A program made the position numbers and the translations under genes. The notes below the pieces were generated by a model. The model worked only from the letters and a program-made list of their open reading frames with translations, was not told where the DNA came from and searched no databases. This document shows, piece by piece, positions 6,155 through 12,898 of a DNA stretch of 42,035 bases; position 1 is the first letter of the stretch, and each line of letters begins with the position of its first letter. Source of the DNA: 2-01-FULL-40-13 sp964433155 (GTDB lineage Bacteria > Patescibacteriota > Microgenomatia > UBA1406 > GWC2-37-13); the NCBI GenBank assembly GCA_964433155.1, contig CAYSQE010000013.1, positions 1 through 42,035 of the forward strand, read 5' to 3'.

Positions 6155-6184
6155 TCGACTGCATGGACATAGACCATGAGTCGA
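6155..6184 (+). promoter_or_regulatory. Second hairpin in the leader of the gene at 6247
   Basis: TCGACT-G-CATGG, loop ACATAGA, CCATG-AGTCGA: eleven base pairs with one bulge, 63 nt before the start codon. No known riboswitch consensus is recognised. The segment between it and the ATG is unstructured to the eye. Confidence 0.45.
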
Positions 6185-6246
6185 GCATGAACGTAGGCGG
6201 GTTGGATTGATTAATTTATTAGATAAGTTTAAGGCCGATACTATCC

Positions 6247-6798
6247 ATGAAAAAAATAATTACAACCATCTTATTCACCATCGGACTCCTTGTTATGCCC
6301 GCTAACATTTATGCCCAAAATGTGGCTGGACATTCTGCTCAAATTATACCTGAGATTGTTACCGCGACTGAGCAGAAAATTGTTAAAAAAAAACTCGTTT
6401 TGCAAAGAATGCTTAAAAAACACAACTCTCCTTTATCCGATTCCGCTGATAGCTTCATCACAACCTGTCAAACCTTCAAATTAGAGTGTTATCTTCTACC
6501 TTCGATTTCAGGTCTCGAGTCTAATTTTGGGAAGTTTGTCTTACCAAACTCTTTCAACCCTTTTGGCTGGGCTGGCGGTTACATGATATTTGAAAGTTGG
6601 GACAAAGCTATAGCCGAAGTTGGAAAAGGGCTTAAGGAGAACTATGTAGCCAAGGGGGCTGATACTGTTGAAGAAATCGCTCCTATCTATGCAGAAAGCA
6701 AAACTTGGGCTCCACGCGTACAGTACTTTATGAACGAATTTAAGAAAGAAGAAGAGAATCTTGATAGCATTTTAGACCAAAATGCAGTAAACTTATGA
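6247..6798 (+). CDS. Secreted lysozyme/glucosaminidase-like protein
   Basis: 183 aa with a clear signal peptide (MKKIITTILFTIGLLVMPANIYAQ). The mature part has LPSISGLESNFGKF, which resembles the catalytic-Glu segment of lysozyme-fold and glucosaminidase hydrolases, followed by NPFGWAG and a C-terminal WAPRVQYFMNEF segment. It probably acts outside the membrane on peptidoglycan. A paralogue with the same order of motifs lies at 8418-9017. The gene has a long leader with two hairpins and a consensus promoter 160 bp upstream. The enzymatic activity is inferred; Glu at the ES motif is the candidate catalytic residue. Confidence 0.6.
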   Translation: MKKIITTILFTIGLLVMPANIYAQNVAGHSAQIIPEIVTATEQKIVKKKLVLQRMLKKHNSPLSDSADSFITTCQTFKLECYLLPSISGLESNFGKFVLPNSFNPFGWAGGYMIFESWDKAIAEVGKGLKENYVAKGADTVEEIAPIYAESKTWAPRVQYFMNEFKKEEENLDSILDQNAVNL

Positions 6799-6840
6799 TA
6801 CCACTTCGCTCTGATAGAAAACATCGGAGCTTCGAGGTAT
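6798..6840 (+). terminator. Hairpin after the secreted protein gene
   Basis: ATACC...GGTAT with an inner GCTCTGAT/ATCGGAGC helix and an internal loop. It starts at the stop codon and has only a weak T-rich 3' flank, so it may be a processing or termination structure rather than a strong terminator. Confidence 0.4.
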
Positions 6841-6914
6841 TATACAATTAGATAATCAGTGTAGGCAATACTTCCGAAGCTTTATAAGATTCAATAAATT
6901 AATTATTTCAAGCG

Positions 6915-6920
6915 AAGGAG
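6915..6920 (+). promoter_or_regulatory. Shine-Dalgarno deciding the trigger factor start
   Basis: AAGGAG lies 7 nt before ATG 6928 but only 1 nt before ATG 6922, so 6928 is the likely start. This shows canonical Shine-Dalgarno initiation is used in this genome alongside leaderless starts. Confidence 0.7.
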
Positions 6921-6927
6921 TATGACA

Positions 6928-7806
6928 ATGTATACGCATAAAATCAATAAGCTTGCAAAAAACACAATTGAGATCATAGTTGATATTCCAAAAGATACGG
7001 TAAAAAAAGAATATGATAGTTCGTTTTTATATCTTAAGGACAATTTAGAACTACAAGGATTTAGAAAGGGAAAAGTACCCAGAGAGATTGCGGAAAAAAA
7101 TATAAAAAAAGAGCTGGTCTACGAGCAGATGGTAAAGTCTCTGGTGCCAAATATCTATCAGGAAGTGATTAAGAAAGAAAACTTAAAACCAGTCATTTCG
7201 CCAAAAATTGAACTAATTAAAGCAAAAGAAAACGAAGACTGGCAGATTAAAATAACCTTAGCCGAAAAACCAATTATAGATTTAGGCAGGTATAGGGATG
7301 TTATTAGAAAGGTTAGGCTGTCTCAAAAGAAAGAGGACATCTGGGTACCTGGTAAAAACAAAGGAGCATCTGAACCTAGCGAAAAGGAAAAAAGCAAGAA
7401 TCAACAAGAGTTATTAAATACAATTCTTGCAGCAATTCTCAAAGAAATAAAAATTGAAATATCCGAAATCATCATTGAAGAAGAGTTAAATCATCGATTG
7501 ACCAATCTACTCACTGACATTCAAAAGATCGGGCTAACCGTGGAGACATATTTGAAGTCTAAAAATCTTACCCAAGAACAACTTAGAGATCGATATCGTA
7601 AAGAAATAGAGGAAACCTATAAGCTCGAATTTATTTTATCAGAAGTTGCAGAAAAAGAAAATATTACGGTTGAACAAAAAGATCTAGATCAGCTTTTTGC
7701 GAAGATAACAGATCCGAAGGAAAGAGAGTCTGCAAAAGCAAATTCATACTTTTATGCATCAATTTTAAGAAAACAAAAGACGCTTGACTACCTTCTGACT
7801 ATGTAG
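6928..7806 (+). CDS. tig: Trigger factor without a PPIase domain
   Basis: 292 aa against about 430-450 for canonical trigger factor. The N-terminal ribosome-binding domain carries the signature GFRKGKVP (residues 44-51). Where the FKBP-type PPIase domain should be (from about 135) there is only a short charged linker (DIWVPGKNKGASEPSEKEKS). The helical C-terminal arms follow (EEELNHRLTNLL... to the end). The role is a nascent-chain holdase at the ribosome exit tunnel. PPIase-less forms retain chaperone function in other bacteria. The start is fixed by the AAGGAG at 6915. Confidence 0.88.
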   Translation: MYTHKINKLAKNTIEIIVDIPKDTVKKEYDSSFLYLKDNLELQGFRKGKVPREIAEKNIKKELVYEQMVKSLVPNIYQEVIKKENLKPVISPKIELIKAKENEDWQIKITLAEKPIIDLGRYRDVIRKVRLSQKKEDIWVPGKNKGASEPSEKEKSKNQQELLNTILAAILKEIKIEISEIIIEEELNHRLTNLLTDIQKIGLTVETYLKSKNLTQEQLRDRYRKEIEETYKLEFILSEVAEKENITVEQKDLDQLFAKITDPKERESAKANSYFYASILRKQKTLDYLLTM

Positions 7807-7812
7807 TAAAAT
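7784..7812 (+). promoter_or_regulatory. Promoter for the gene at 7822, inside the end of tig
   Basis: TTGACT (7784-7789), a 17-bp spacer and TAAAAT (7807-7812), ending 9 nt before the ATG at 7822. Predicted 5' leader is about 0-3 nt. Confidence 0.55.
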
Positions 7813-7821
7813 ACTTGCATC

Positions 7822-8394
7822 ATGGCAAATACTATAGGATCTCAACCTAAAAAGAAGGCCTTCAATCAAAACCCGCTAGAGTCTCTGAAAAAAATTGGAT
7901 CGGGTGCTTTTGACCAATTTTTTGGCAACTACAGCCCAGACTATGCAAGTCCTGAGGATAAGCTTGGTCAGTCATATGAATCAAAAAAACAGTCACCTAT
8001 TCAGAGAAAAGAATTTTCGCTATTTAACTATCAGCAATATTACGAAAGAGAAATTGTCAGGAAAGAAATAAAAGAGCTGACAGAACAGATAAGAAAAGAG
8101 ATCGAAATGATCAAAAAGGCTGATAGTGCACTATTACAAGAGGTCAAAGACGTGCAAAAACTTACTCTTGAGTCTCTGCCTGAAAAACCTGGGATCTATC
8201 ACATTCGATTCTTTGAAGTTCTCTTAAGTATTTTACGTTCAATAAGAGCTAAAATAGGCGAGTCTAGGACCTGGATGCAGGCGATGATAACCAAGAAGAA
8301 AAAAAGAGGTTCTCTTTTTATGGCATTGGCAAAGAAAAAAGGTACGATGTATTCACTTTCTCAAGAGCTCCAATCCGCTCGATCTATTCAGTAG
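7822..8394 (+). CDS. Conserved CPR-type protein of unknown function
   Basis: 190 aa, no signal peptide or membrane span. An N-terminal low-complexity part contains FNQNPLESLKKIGSGAFDQF. A central coiled-coil-like helix (EIVRKEIKELTEQIRKEIEM, about 73-105) leads to a C-terminal basic region (ITKKKKRGSLFMALAKKKG). The overall pattern reminds me of a CPR-restricted DUF family (possibly DUF5660), but I cannot verify this. It follows tig by 15 nt with its own predicted promoter inside tig. Function unknown. Confidence 0.75.
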   Translation: MANTIGSQPKKKAFNQNPLESLKKIGSGAFDQFFGNYSPDYASPEDKLGQSYESKKQSPIQRKEFSLFNYQQYYEREIVRKEIKELTEQIRKEIEMIKKADSALLQEVKDVQKLTLESLPEKPGIYHIRFFEVLLSILRSIRAKIGESRTWMQAMITKKKKRGSLFMALAKKKGTMYSLSQELQSARSIQ

Positions 8395-8417
8395 AGCCGG
8401 ATTTATCAGGAGTAAAG

Positions 8418-9017
8418 TTACTCCATTAACTTTAAGAAATGATTTACACTTCTAGCCCAGCTACCATTGGGTGAAGAAGGCGTATATTTTTCCATTATTT
8501 TTGTTGCGGTGATAAGGCCGTTATCTAGGTAATCTTTTTTTAAGCCTGCCGCAACGACCTTTATTGCCTCCTCATAGCCATCAAATCTTATCACCTTGTC
8601 TCCATATATTCCCCAACCCCAGCAGTTATGTGAGTCCTCTGGAATGGATCTACAAAGTGTAGACTCCTGCATGGCGATTGCAGGAAGTAGTCGATAGTCA
8701 AACCCATTTTTATCCGACTCTCTTACAATCACTTCAGCAAAATCATAAAGTGGGGAACTGTTCTTTCTAAAAAAAATTTTGAGATTTACTACTCGTCCAT
8801 CTGAGATTTTTGCCTCCGTTTCTATAGAATCAATAGTAAATGGACCATTAGAGAAGTTAAATTGCTTAGCAGGGGTATTACCCTGTTCAATGTCATCGAG
8901 TATCTTTTGGATAGCCAACTCACGATGAAAATTCTTCGCAAGACCTAACATAAGATAGAAATTCAAACACAATAATACAATAAAGCAAATCGAATAAAAT
9001 AATAATTTTCTTCTCAC
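8418..9017 (-). CDS. Membrane-anchored lysozyme/glucosaminidase-like protein
   Basis: 199 aa, starting at GTG 9017. One N-terminal membrane anchor (LLFYSICFIVLLCLNFYLML, residues about 4-23) is followed by a small beta-rich part and a hydrolase-like domain with YRLLPAIAMQESTLCRS, where Glu in QES is the candidate catalytic residue, then NCWGWGIY and a C-terminal GSWARSVNHFLKLM. It shares this motif order with the secreted protein at 6247 and is its likely paralogue. The gene is convergent with the unknown gene ending at 8394 (23 nt between them). A role in cell-wall turnover is inferred. Confidence 0.6.
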   Translation of the reverse strand: MRRKLLFYSICFIVLLCLNFYLMLGLAKNFHRELAIQKILDDIEQGNTPAKQFNFSNGPFTIDSIETEAKISDGRVVNLKIFFRKNSSPLYDFAEVIVRESDKNGFDYRLLPAIAMQESTLCRSIPEDSHNCWGWGIYGDKVIRFDGYEEAIKVVAAGLKKDYLDNGLITATKIMEKYTPSSPNGSWARSVNHFLKLME

Positions 9018-9048
9018 GCTTTAACTATATGAGAAACTACACAGATTG

Positions 9049-9597
9049 TCAAACTCTATAAAAATAGGTCGGGAAGGGAATATGACTAATAGTCTTATAT
9101 AGCCTTGTTTCCCAACCTTCAATCTTAAAACCATGAGAAATAATGACTGTATTTTTTTTTAATTCAGTTTCGAACTTTGGCATAAGCTTTTTTATAAGTT
9201 CTGGCATAAGAAAAAGGTAGACTATGTCTGCCTGTGAGATATCGACCTGAAATATGTTTTTTCGAATGATTACAATGCCTTCAACTTTTTTCATTTTGGC
9301 CAAAAATCTAGCCCATCTGACCAAAATAGGATTTACATCTACTGCGACAGATTTAACCTTATATTTTTTTGCAGCGATTCTTGAAACTCTTGCATCTCCG
9401 CAACCCAATTCATAAAATTTAAGATTTTTTTTTAGATTGGCTTCTTTAAGAATTGTCTCTACTTCTTTATTTTTTGTCGGTACATAAGGTGAGCCTTTAG
9501 TGTTTGAATATATTAATGAGATTGTATAAATTGAAAAGCTTATCGCAAACAAAAGCTCAAAAACAATAGCTAAAAAGTAAAAAAAAGCGTAGATCAT
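9049..9597 (-). CDS. Membrane-anchored class I SAM methyltransferase
   Basis: 182 aa. The N-terminal transmembrane helix (about 3-28) precedes a Rossmann methyltransferase domain with motif I FYELGCGDARVSRIAA and the acidic SAM-ribose strand VAVDVNP. The layout (membrane helix, then PYVPT, then YELGCGD) resembles FAM173/ATPSCKMT-like protein lysine methyltransferases and many CPR homologues. The substrate is unknown. It is divergent from the tRNA-Arg gene. A TATACT box 6 nt before its ATG overlaps the tRNA promoter on the other strand, so the two units may compete for polymerase. Confidence 0.75.
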   Translation of the reverse strand: MIYAFFYFLAIVFELLFAISFSIYTISLIYSNTKGSPYVPTKNKEVETILKEANLKKNLKFYELGCGDARVSRIAAKKYKVKSVAVDVNPILVRWARFLAKMKKVEGIVIIRKNIFQVDISQADIVYLFLMPELIKKLMPKFETELKKNTVIISHGFKIEGWETRLYKTISHIPFPTYFYRV

Positions 9598-9605
9598 TAT
9601 TATAG

Positions 9606-9611
9606 TATAAT
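9606..9611 (+). promoter_or_regulatory. -10 box for the tRNA-Arg/tRNA-Lys unit
   Basis: An exact TATAAT ends 8 nt before the first base of tRNA-Arg. I see no good -35 match, so other elements may contribute. Confidence 0.55.
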
Positions 9612-9619
9612 GTATTTAA

Positions 9620-9694
9620 GCCTCTGTAGCTTAATGGATAGAGTAGCGGTCTTCGGAACCGCTGGTAGAGGTTCGATTCCTCTCAGAGGCACCA
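9620..9694 (+). tRNA. tRNA-Arg (anticodon TCG)
   Basis: Acceptor GCCTCTG/CAGAGGC, anticodon stem GCGGT/ACCGC with loop CTTCGGA (anticodon TCG, reading CGA and related Arg codons), and a T arm with TTCGATT. The D stem is weak. The 3' CCA is encoded (9692-9694), unlike the neighbouring tRNA-Lys and tRNA-Val. Confidence 0.93.
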
Positions 9695-9767
9695 GGGTGA
9701 CTAGCTCAACCGGTAGAGCAACTGGCTCTTAACCAGTCGGTTCGGGGTTCGAGTCCCCGGTCACTCA
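9695..9767 (+). tRNA. tRNA-Lys (anticodon CTT)
   Basis: Acceptor GGGTGAC/GTCACTC (one G-T pair), D arm GCTC/GAGC, anticodon stem ACTGG/CCAGT with loop CTCTTAA (anticodon CTT, Lys), and T arm CGGGG-TTCGAGT-CCCCG. The discriminator is A and CCA is not encoded. It begins directly after the CCA of tRNA-Arg with no spacer, so processing must cut exactly at the junction. Confidence 0.94.
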
Positions 9768-9787
9768 CAAATAAAAAAGAGATCAAT

Positions 9788-9846
9788 CCTGAACCAGAAC
9801 ATAGTTCGGTTCAGGACCATGTACTGATCTTTGATCTAGTACATGG
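9788..9846 (+). repeat. Two-hairpin palindromic repeat, family A copy 2
   Basis: Hairpin 1 is CCTGAACC/GGTTCAGG (loop AGAACATAGTTC). Hairpin 2 is CCATGTAC/GTACATGG with a loop containing GATCTTTGATCT. Relative to copy 1 (5389-5448), a G-C pair has become C-G in stem 1 and a T-T mismatch has become A-T in stem 2. It starts 20 bp after tRNA-Lys and takes the place of the 5' acceptor of the tRNA-like remnant that follows. Confidence 0.78.
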
Positions 9847-9951
9847 CTGGTAGAGCGACGCCCTCTTAAAGCATTGGTTGGTAGCTACAGTCCTGAGTGA
9901 AGGAACGTCAAACGTTCCGAAGTCGAAGGATTCGAGTCTCGCCGAGCTCAC
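9847..9951 (+). pseudogene. tRNA-Lys-like remnant invaded by palindromes
   Basis: CTGGTAGAGCGACGCC resembles a D arm and anticodon stem, and CTCTTAA a Lys-type anticodon loop. TTCGAGTCTCGCCGAGCTCA resembles a T loop and 3' acceptor. The anticodon and T stems carry mismatches, the 5' acceptor is missing (replaced by repeat A copy 2), and a 44-nt inverted repeat with an inner hairpin GGAACGT-CAA-ACGTTCC (9902-9918) separates anticodon and T arms. It is probably not a working tRNA. Confidence 0.5.
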
Positions 9952-9957
9952 AAAAAA

Positions 9958-10365
9958 TTATTGCTTTCTTTCTGCAAAAATTGTCTGCTGTTTATCATTA
10001 TCAAAAACCACATTAAATTTAGCAAAAATGTCTTCTTTTCCAAGCAATAGCGGAGTTTTGTTGTTGTCTGTAAAAGAGCAATGAATAGCAAATTGTCTCT
10101 CACAGAAGTTAATATTGATTTTCCCTTCCCAAGTTTTGACCAATTCTTTTCCAATTCCTTGAGACTCACTTCCTATAAGCGACTCCTTTTTTATTCCAAG
10201 AAGTGTAATCATATAGTAGGGAAGAGTCATACTGTCTGCTCCTGTATCCATGATAAAAGAAAAAGCTCGCCTGCCCCGTATAGTTTCAAGATAGATAGTT
10301 ACGATTGGATAAGGAATTTTGAGATTATCAACCAATCTGAATTGATAGGGAAATTTGAAAGACAT
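9958..10365 (-). CDS. Retropepsin-like aspartic protease
   Basis: 135 aa, a single pepsin lobe of the retroviral/DUF-type aspartyl protease family. The catalytic motif is MDTGADSMTLP (residues 39-49), and the second conserved strand is LLLGKEDIFAKFNVVFD. One copy per protein implies it dimerises to form an active site. No signal peptide or membrane span is present, so it is likely cytosolic. It overlaps the upstream small gene (10328-10561) by 38 nt, and such pairs of a small protein plus a bacterial retropepsin recur in prokaryotes. The target is unknown. Confidence 0.8.
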   Translation of the reverse strand: MSFKFPYQFRLVDNLKIPYPIVTIYLETIRGRRAFSFIMDTGADSMTLPYYMITLLGIKKESLIGSESQGIGKELVKTWEGKININFCERQFAIHCSFTDNNKTPLLLGKEDIFAKFNVVFDNDKQQTIFAERKQ

Positions 10366-10561
10366 GCTTTACATGAATGGGCGGAATATGCATCACAATT
10401 TTATTTTCATCTTTAATTTTTTTCTCATCGATTACTTTATATAGTTTTTTGATATCTTTTCCGAATGCAATTATTTCACCGCTAGCCTGTGATATTAATG
10501 CGAATCCACCTTCCTTATATTTTTTTTGCAGTTTTAATAAAATATTTTTTTGGGTTATCAT
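10328..10561 (-). CDS. Small partner protein of the aspartic protease (DUF5678-like)
   Basis: 77 aa. The segment GGFALISQASGEIIAFGKDIKKLY and the following DENKIVMHIPP resemble DUF5678-type proteins (a short beta-strand hairpin then a helix), which from memory are often encoded just before retropepsin-like genes. The reading frame overlaps the protease by 38 nt, so the last about 12 residues may be a run-on. The pair could be a regulator with its protease or a toxin-antitoxin-like unit; this is speculation. Confidence 0.6.
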   Translation of the reverse strand: MITQKNILLKLQKKYKEGGFALISQASGEIIAFGKDIKKLYKVIDEKKIKDENKIVMHIPPIHVKHVFQISLSIQIG

Positions 10562-10567
10562 AGTTCC

Positions 10568-10723
10568 ATGGTACTATACAAAGTTATTAAAATCAAACCA
10601 ACCAGCGATTTCTTTAAGTTTAAGGCAAAACTGCGAGAAATAGGGCAAATTATGGGTGTTTCAGTAGAACGAGCGAAGACAAGTTTGACTTGTCAAGAAC
10701 TTTGTCTAACTTTATTAAGATGA
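10568..10723 (+). CDS. Short ORF, 51 codons, doubtful
   Basis: ATG 10568 to TGA 10723 gives a basic peptide (MVLYKVIKIKPTSDFFKFKA and on) with no recognised family and no clear ribosome-binding site. It is divergent from the protease partner gene, 6 nt away. A 6-bp hairpin (ACAAGT-TTG-ACTTGT) lies within it. It may be a gene remnant or not expressed. Confidence 0.25.
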   Translation: MVLYKVIKIKPTSDFFKFKAKLREIGQIMGVSVERAKTSLTCQELCLTLLR

Positions 10724-10812
10724 GGATAATATATAAAAAAGGATTATCAAGAGAATTTAATAATATGGTTTAAGTATTTTAAGATTTAACTGTTATAATA
10801 GGATAATTGAAT

Positions 10813-11175
10813 ATGTCTTTCAAAACAAATCCCATTTTAGTAAATAACGCTTCTGCTATTTGCCACGACTGTCAAAAGTCAGTTGCTTCAGGTACATTAG
10901 AAATCAATTTAGGTGATTATTTATGGGCGAGTGCAGTCGCAACTGGTCAGTTGTTTTTTGCTTGCGCCCAACATCACGATGAAAACAGAAAATGGGGGCA
11001 ACAAGATTTACCACAACATTCTGACTTTACAATAAAGCAGGGGGGGAAGACAATAGGTGAATTTACCGTTGCAACAATGGTTTCAGAGGTTGGATTGAGG
11101 GTTGCTGATCCAGAAATTCAAAGAAAATTATCAGATGAAGCCAGAACTATCAGAAGATCAAAAGAAGGTTTTTAG
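10813..11175 (+). CDS. Small protein of unknown function with possible zinc site
   Basis: 120 aa from ATG 10813 (a TTG two codons earlier is less likely). ICHDCQKSV and CAQHH provide two Cys, one more Cys and two His, a possible zinc-binding arrangement. The centre (GDYLWASAVATGQLFF) is mildly hydrophobic but too short and polar to call a membrane span. A TATAAT lies 13 nt before the ATG (10794-10799), so the transcript would have a leader of about 6 nt. No family recognised. Confidence 0.6.
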   Translation: MSFKTNPILVNNASAICHDCQKSVASGTLEINLGDYLWASAVATGQLFFACAQHHDENRKWGQQDLPQHSDFTIKQGGKTIGEFTVATMVSEVGLRVADPEIQRKLSDEARTIRRSKEGF

Positions 11176-11281
11176 TTTTAATTGGTAAGTTGTATCTGTA
11201 ACTGTCTAAAAGTCTGATAAACTTTATACATATAAGTTTCTAAAGTGTTGTAGTCTAGCAGTTTTAGGCATACGTTGGAGT

Positions 11282-11497
11282 GTGAAAAATCATAAATCAG
11301 GATCAAGCGGAGTTTGGCTCTTTATCGCTATTGTCTTTATTATTCTTTTCACAATCGCTGCAGTTATTTGGGCCAAAATATTTTTAGTGACGTCGGGAAT
11401 TGATTCACAACAGGTAGATACTTATAAAAACGCACTGGATAAGGCAAACGATTTACGGCAAAAAATAGAGGAGAGAAAAATAGATGTTCCTCAATAA
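11282..11497 (+). CDS. Small single-span membrane protein
   Basis: 71 aa starting at GTG 11282 with GGAG just upstream. One transmembrane helix (GVWLFIAIVFIILFTIAAVIWA, about residues 10-31) is followed by a charged C-terminal coiled-coil-like tail (DTYKNALDKANDLRQKIEER). It is likely a membrane-anchored helper with a cytosolic or external helix. No family recognised. Confidence 0.6.
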   Translation: MKNHKSGSSGVWLFIAIVFIILFTIAAVIWAKIFLVTSGIDSQQVDTYKNALDKANDLRQKIEERKIDVPQ

Positions 11498-11519
11498 ATT
11501 AGCTTAAAAAAATCTAGAA

Positions 11520-12194
11520 TTATTCTTGCGCTCTCTGAAATTTCGCCTTCTGCGCTTCCTCTTCAGTGCAGAACCATTGATCACCGTGGTCAAAGTTTAT
11601 AATCGTCGTGGAGTAATGTCTAAAAGTAGGAAGATGGTAATATTTTTTATCGTTATAGTCTAAATTTCCTTTTATTACACAACCAGTGCCACTTACTGCA
11701 CAAGAAGTCCATAATCCAGTCTTATTCTTATAACCATCATTTGCAGCGGTTATTAATCTTGTTAGATATTTTTGATTTATTCGATCGAGTCCAAATTTGA
11801 CAAAACCATTCTGCAGAAGATATTCGTTGACAAATACATCGCCGACAAAAACATATACCAATGCTCTTCCGTACTCATCGAGGGTATTTATATCTTGCTC
11901 AATACGTACTGACTTATTAAGTAATAATCGATTCAATTCGTTGATTGAATCTTGATAAAAGCATTCATCTTTTTCGGGAGCATCCACTCCAATCAATCTT
12001 AACGTTCCCTTTGGTGAAATTGATTTGTTTAGTTCAATCGTATCTCCATCAATTATTCTCACAGCCATAGGATTTTCGCTATCCTTTTTTATAAACAATG
12101 ATAAGAGTAGATAAGCTATTATGAGCCCTACAGTAATAATACCTACTATAAAGAGATTTTTCAAATTATTTATTTTGTGTTCTTTCTTACTCAT
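11520..12194 (-). CDS. Membrane-anchored thermonuclease-like (SNase) protein
   Basis: 224 aa from ATG 12194. An N-terminal anchor (LFIVGIITVGLIIAYLLLSLF) precedes a staphylococcal-nuclease OB domain with RIIDGDTIEL, LRLIGVDAPEKDE and DEYGRALVYVFV, which supply the expected Asp/Arg/Glu/Arg active-site residues. A C-terminal about 45-aa segment (KKYYHLPTF...WFCTEEEAQKA) resembles the small domain attached to many bacterial SNase proteins, but the usual Cys after HLP is replaced by Phe. It probably degrades extracellular nucleic acid, which would suit a nucleotide-scavenging lifestyle. Convergent with the gene ending at 11497. Confidence 0.85.
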   Translation of the reverse strand: MSKKEHKINNLKNLFIVGIITVGLIIAYLLLSLFIKKDSENPMAVRIIDGDTIELNKSISPKGTLRLIGVDAPEKDECFYQDSINELNRLLLNKSVRIEQDINTLDEYGRALVYVFVGDVFVNEYLLQNGFVKFGLDRINQKYLTRLITAANDGYKNKTGLWTSCAVSGTGCVIKGNLDYNDKKYYHLPTFRHYSTTIINFDHGDQWFCTEEEAQKAKFQRAQE

Positions 12195-12269
12195 ATTATA
12201 TCTAATCAAGCTTTTAACCCCTTACAACAATTAATAACTTCCTAAATGTAGCATATAGTCTGTTGAAAT

Positions 12270-12299
12270 AACTTTAATATGTTAATAAATTAAAGTTTT
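12270..12299. repeat. 30-bp palindromic repeat, copy 1 (upstream of the TrpR-like gene)
   Basis: AACTTTAAT/ATTAAAGTT arms (9 bp, perfect) around a 10-nt centre ATGTTAATAA. It is identical over 30 nt to copy 2 (12788-12817). It lies 38 nt before the TrpR-like start, in the position of an operator. Confidence 0.8.
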
Positions 12300-12337
12300 C
12301 GTAGCCAATTATCTTAATATAGTAATTAATTGAAATA

Positions 12338-12775
12338 ATGGCAAGAATTTCAAGATTTAAACTTAAAGATCATGTTCTGGAAAAGTTATTTACCTTGTTT
12401 TTTGAGGTTGTTGGCAAAAAATATAGTAAAGATGAGTTTCAAAAAGTAATAAGAGATCTTCTTTCTCCCGTAGAAAGAGTAATGATCGCAAAAAGAATTG
12501 CCATCGTGTACCTTCTTCTTAAAGGCATCGATTATAAAATCATTTGTGATGTGCTAAAAGTATCCTCTGCAACGATCTCAAGATACAATTTACTTCTTGA
12601 AAAAAGTGATGGACTTGTACCCTCATTTAAAGTGATAATTTCTAGCGATAAAGTTAAACTATTTTTAGAAGAACTGTTCAATACTCTTTTTCCTCCGGGT
12701 GCATATGGAGTTAACTGGAAAACCGCTTGGCAAAGAAAATTTGAACTTGAAAGAAAAAAGATCGAAGGCATCTAA
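12338..12775 (+). CDS. TrpR/YerC-like transcription regulator
   Basis: 145 aa. The N-terminal helical region (FEVVGKKYSKDEFQKVIRDLLSPVERVMIAKR) and the helix-turn-helix (LLLKGIDYKIICDVLKVSSATISRYN) match the TrpR superfamily, closest in length and layout to YerC/YecD. A C-terminal extension of about 50 aa (LFNTLFPPGAYGVNWKTAWQ) is additional. It is flanked by two identical 30-bp palindromes, which suggests autoregulation. No tryptophan genes are nearby, so the ligand, if any, is unknown. Confidence 0.85.
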   Translation: MARISRFKLKDHVLEKLFTLFFEVVGKKYSKDEFQKVIRDLLSPVERVMIAKRIAIVYLLLKGIDYKIICDVLKVSSATISRYNLLLEKSDGLVPSFKVIISSDKVKLFLEELFNTLFPPGAYGVNWKTAWQRKFELERKKIEGI

Positions 12776-12787
12776 TAAACCATACAA

Positions 12788-12817
12788 AACTTTAATATGT
12801 TAATAAATTAAAGTTTT
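12788..12817. repeat. 30-bp palindromic repeat, copy 2 (downstream of the TrpR-like gene)
   Basis: Exact 30/30 copy of 12270-12299, starting 13 nt after the stop codon. Confidence 0.8.
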
Positions 12818-12861
12818 TCAAATACTCTTCTATCTACATTTTTCTTACTTAATTAAGTGAT

Positions 12862-12891
12862 TTGAATAACTATAGGGTAAGCTGATATAAT
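12862..12891 (+). promoter_or_regulatory. Promoter before the frameshifted ORF at 12899
   Basis: TTGAAT (12862-12867), 18-bp spacer, TATAAT (12886-12891), ending 7 nt before ATG 12899, so the transcript would be leaderless. Confidence 0.55.
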
Positions 12892-12898
12892 TCACCTC

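Noticed and set aside
10081..10416. Plus-strand ORFs opposite the aspartic protease and partner
   Set aside because: They are shadows of the minus-strand genes that carry the recognisable DTGAD motif and partner fold.
12184..12209. TATAAT just before ATG 12194 as a leaderless promoter for the nuclease gene
   Set aside because: The box abuts the ATG with no spacing, so transcription would start inside the gene; not used as evidence.
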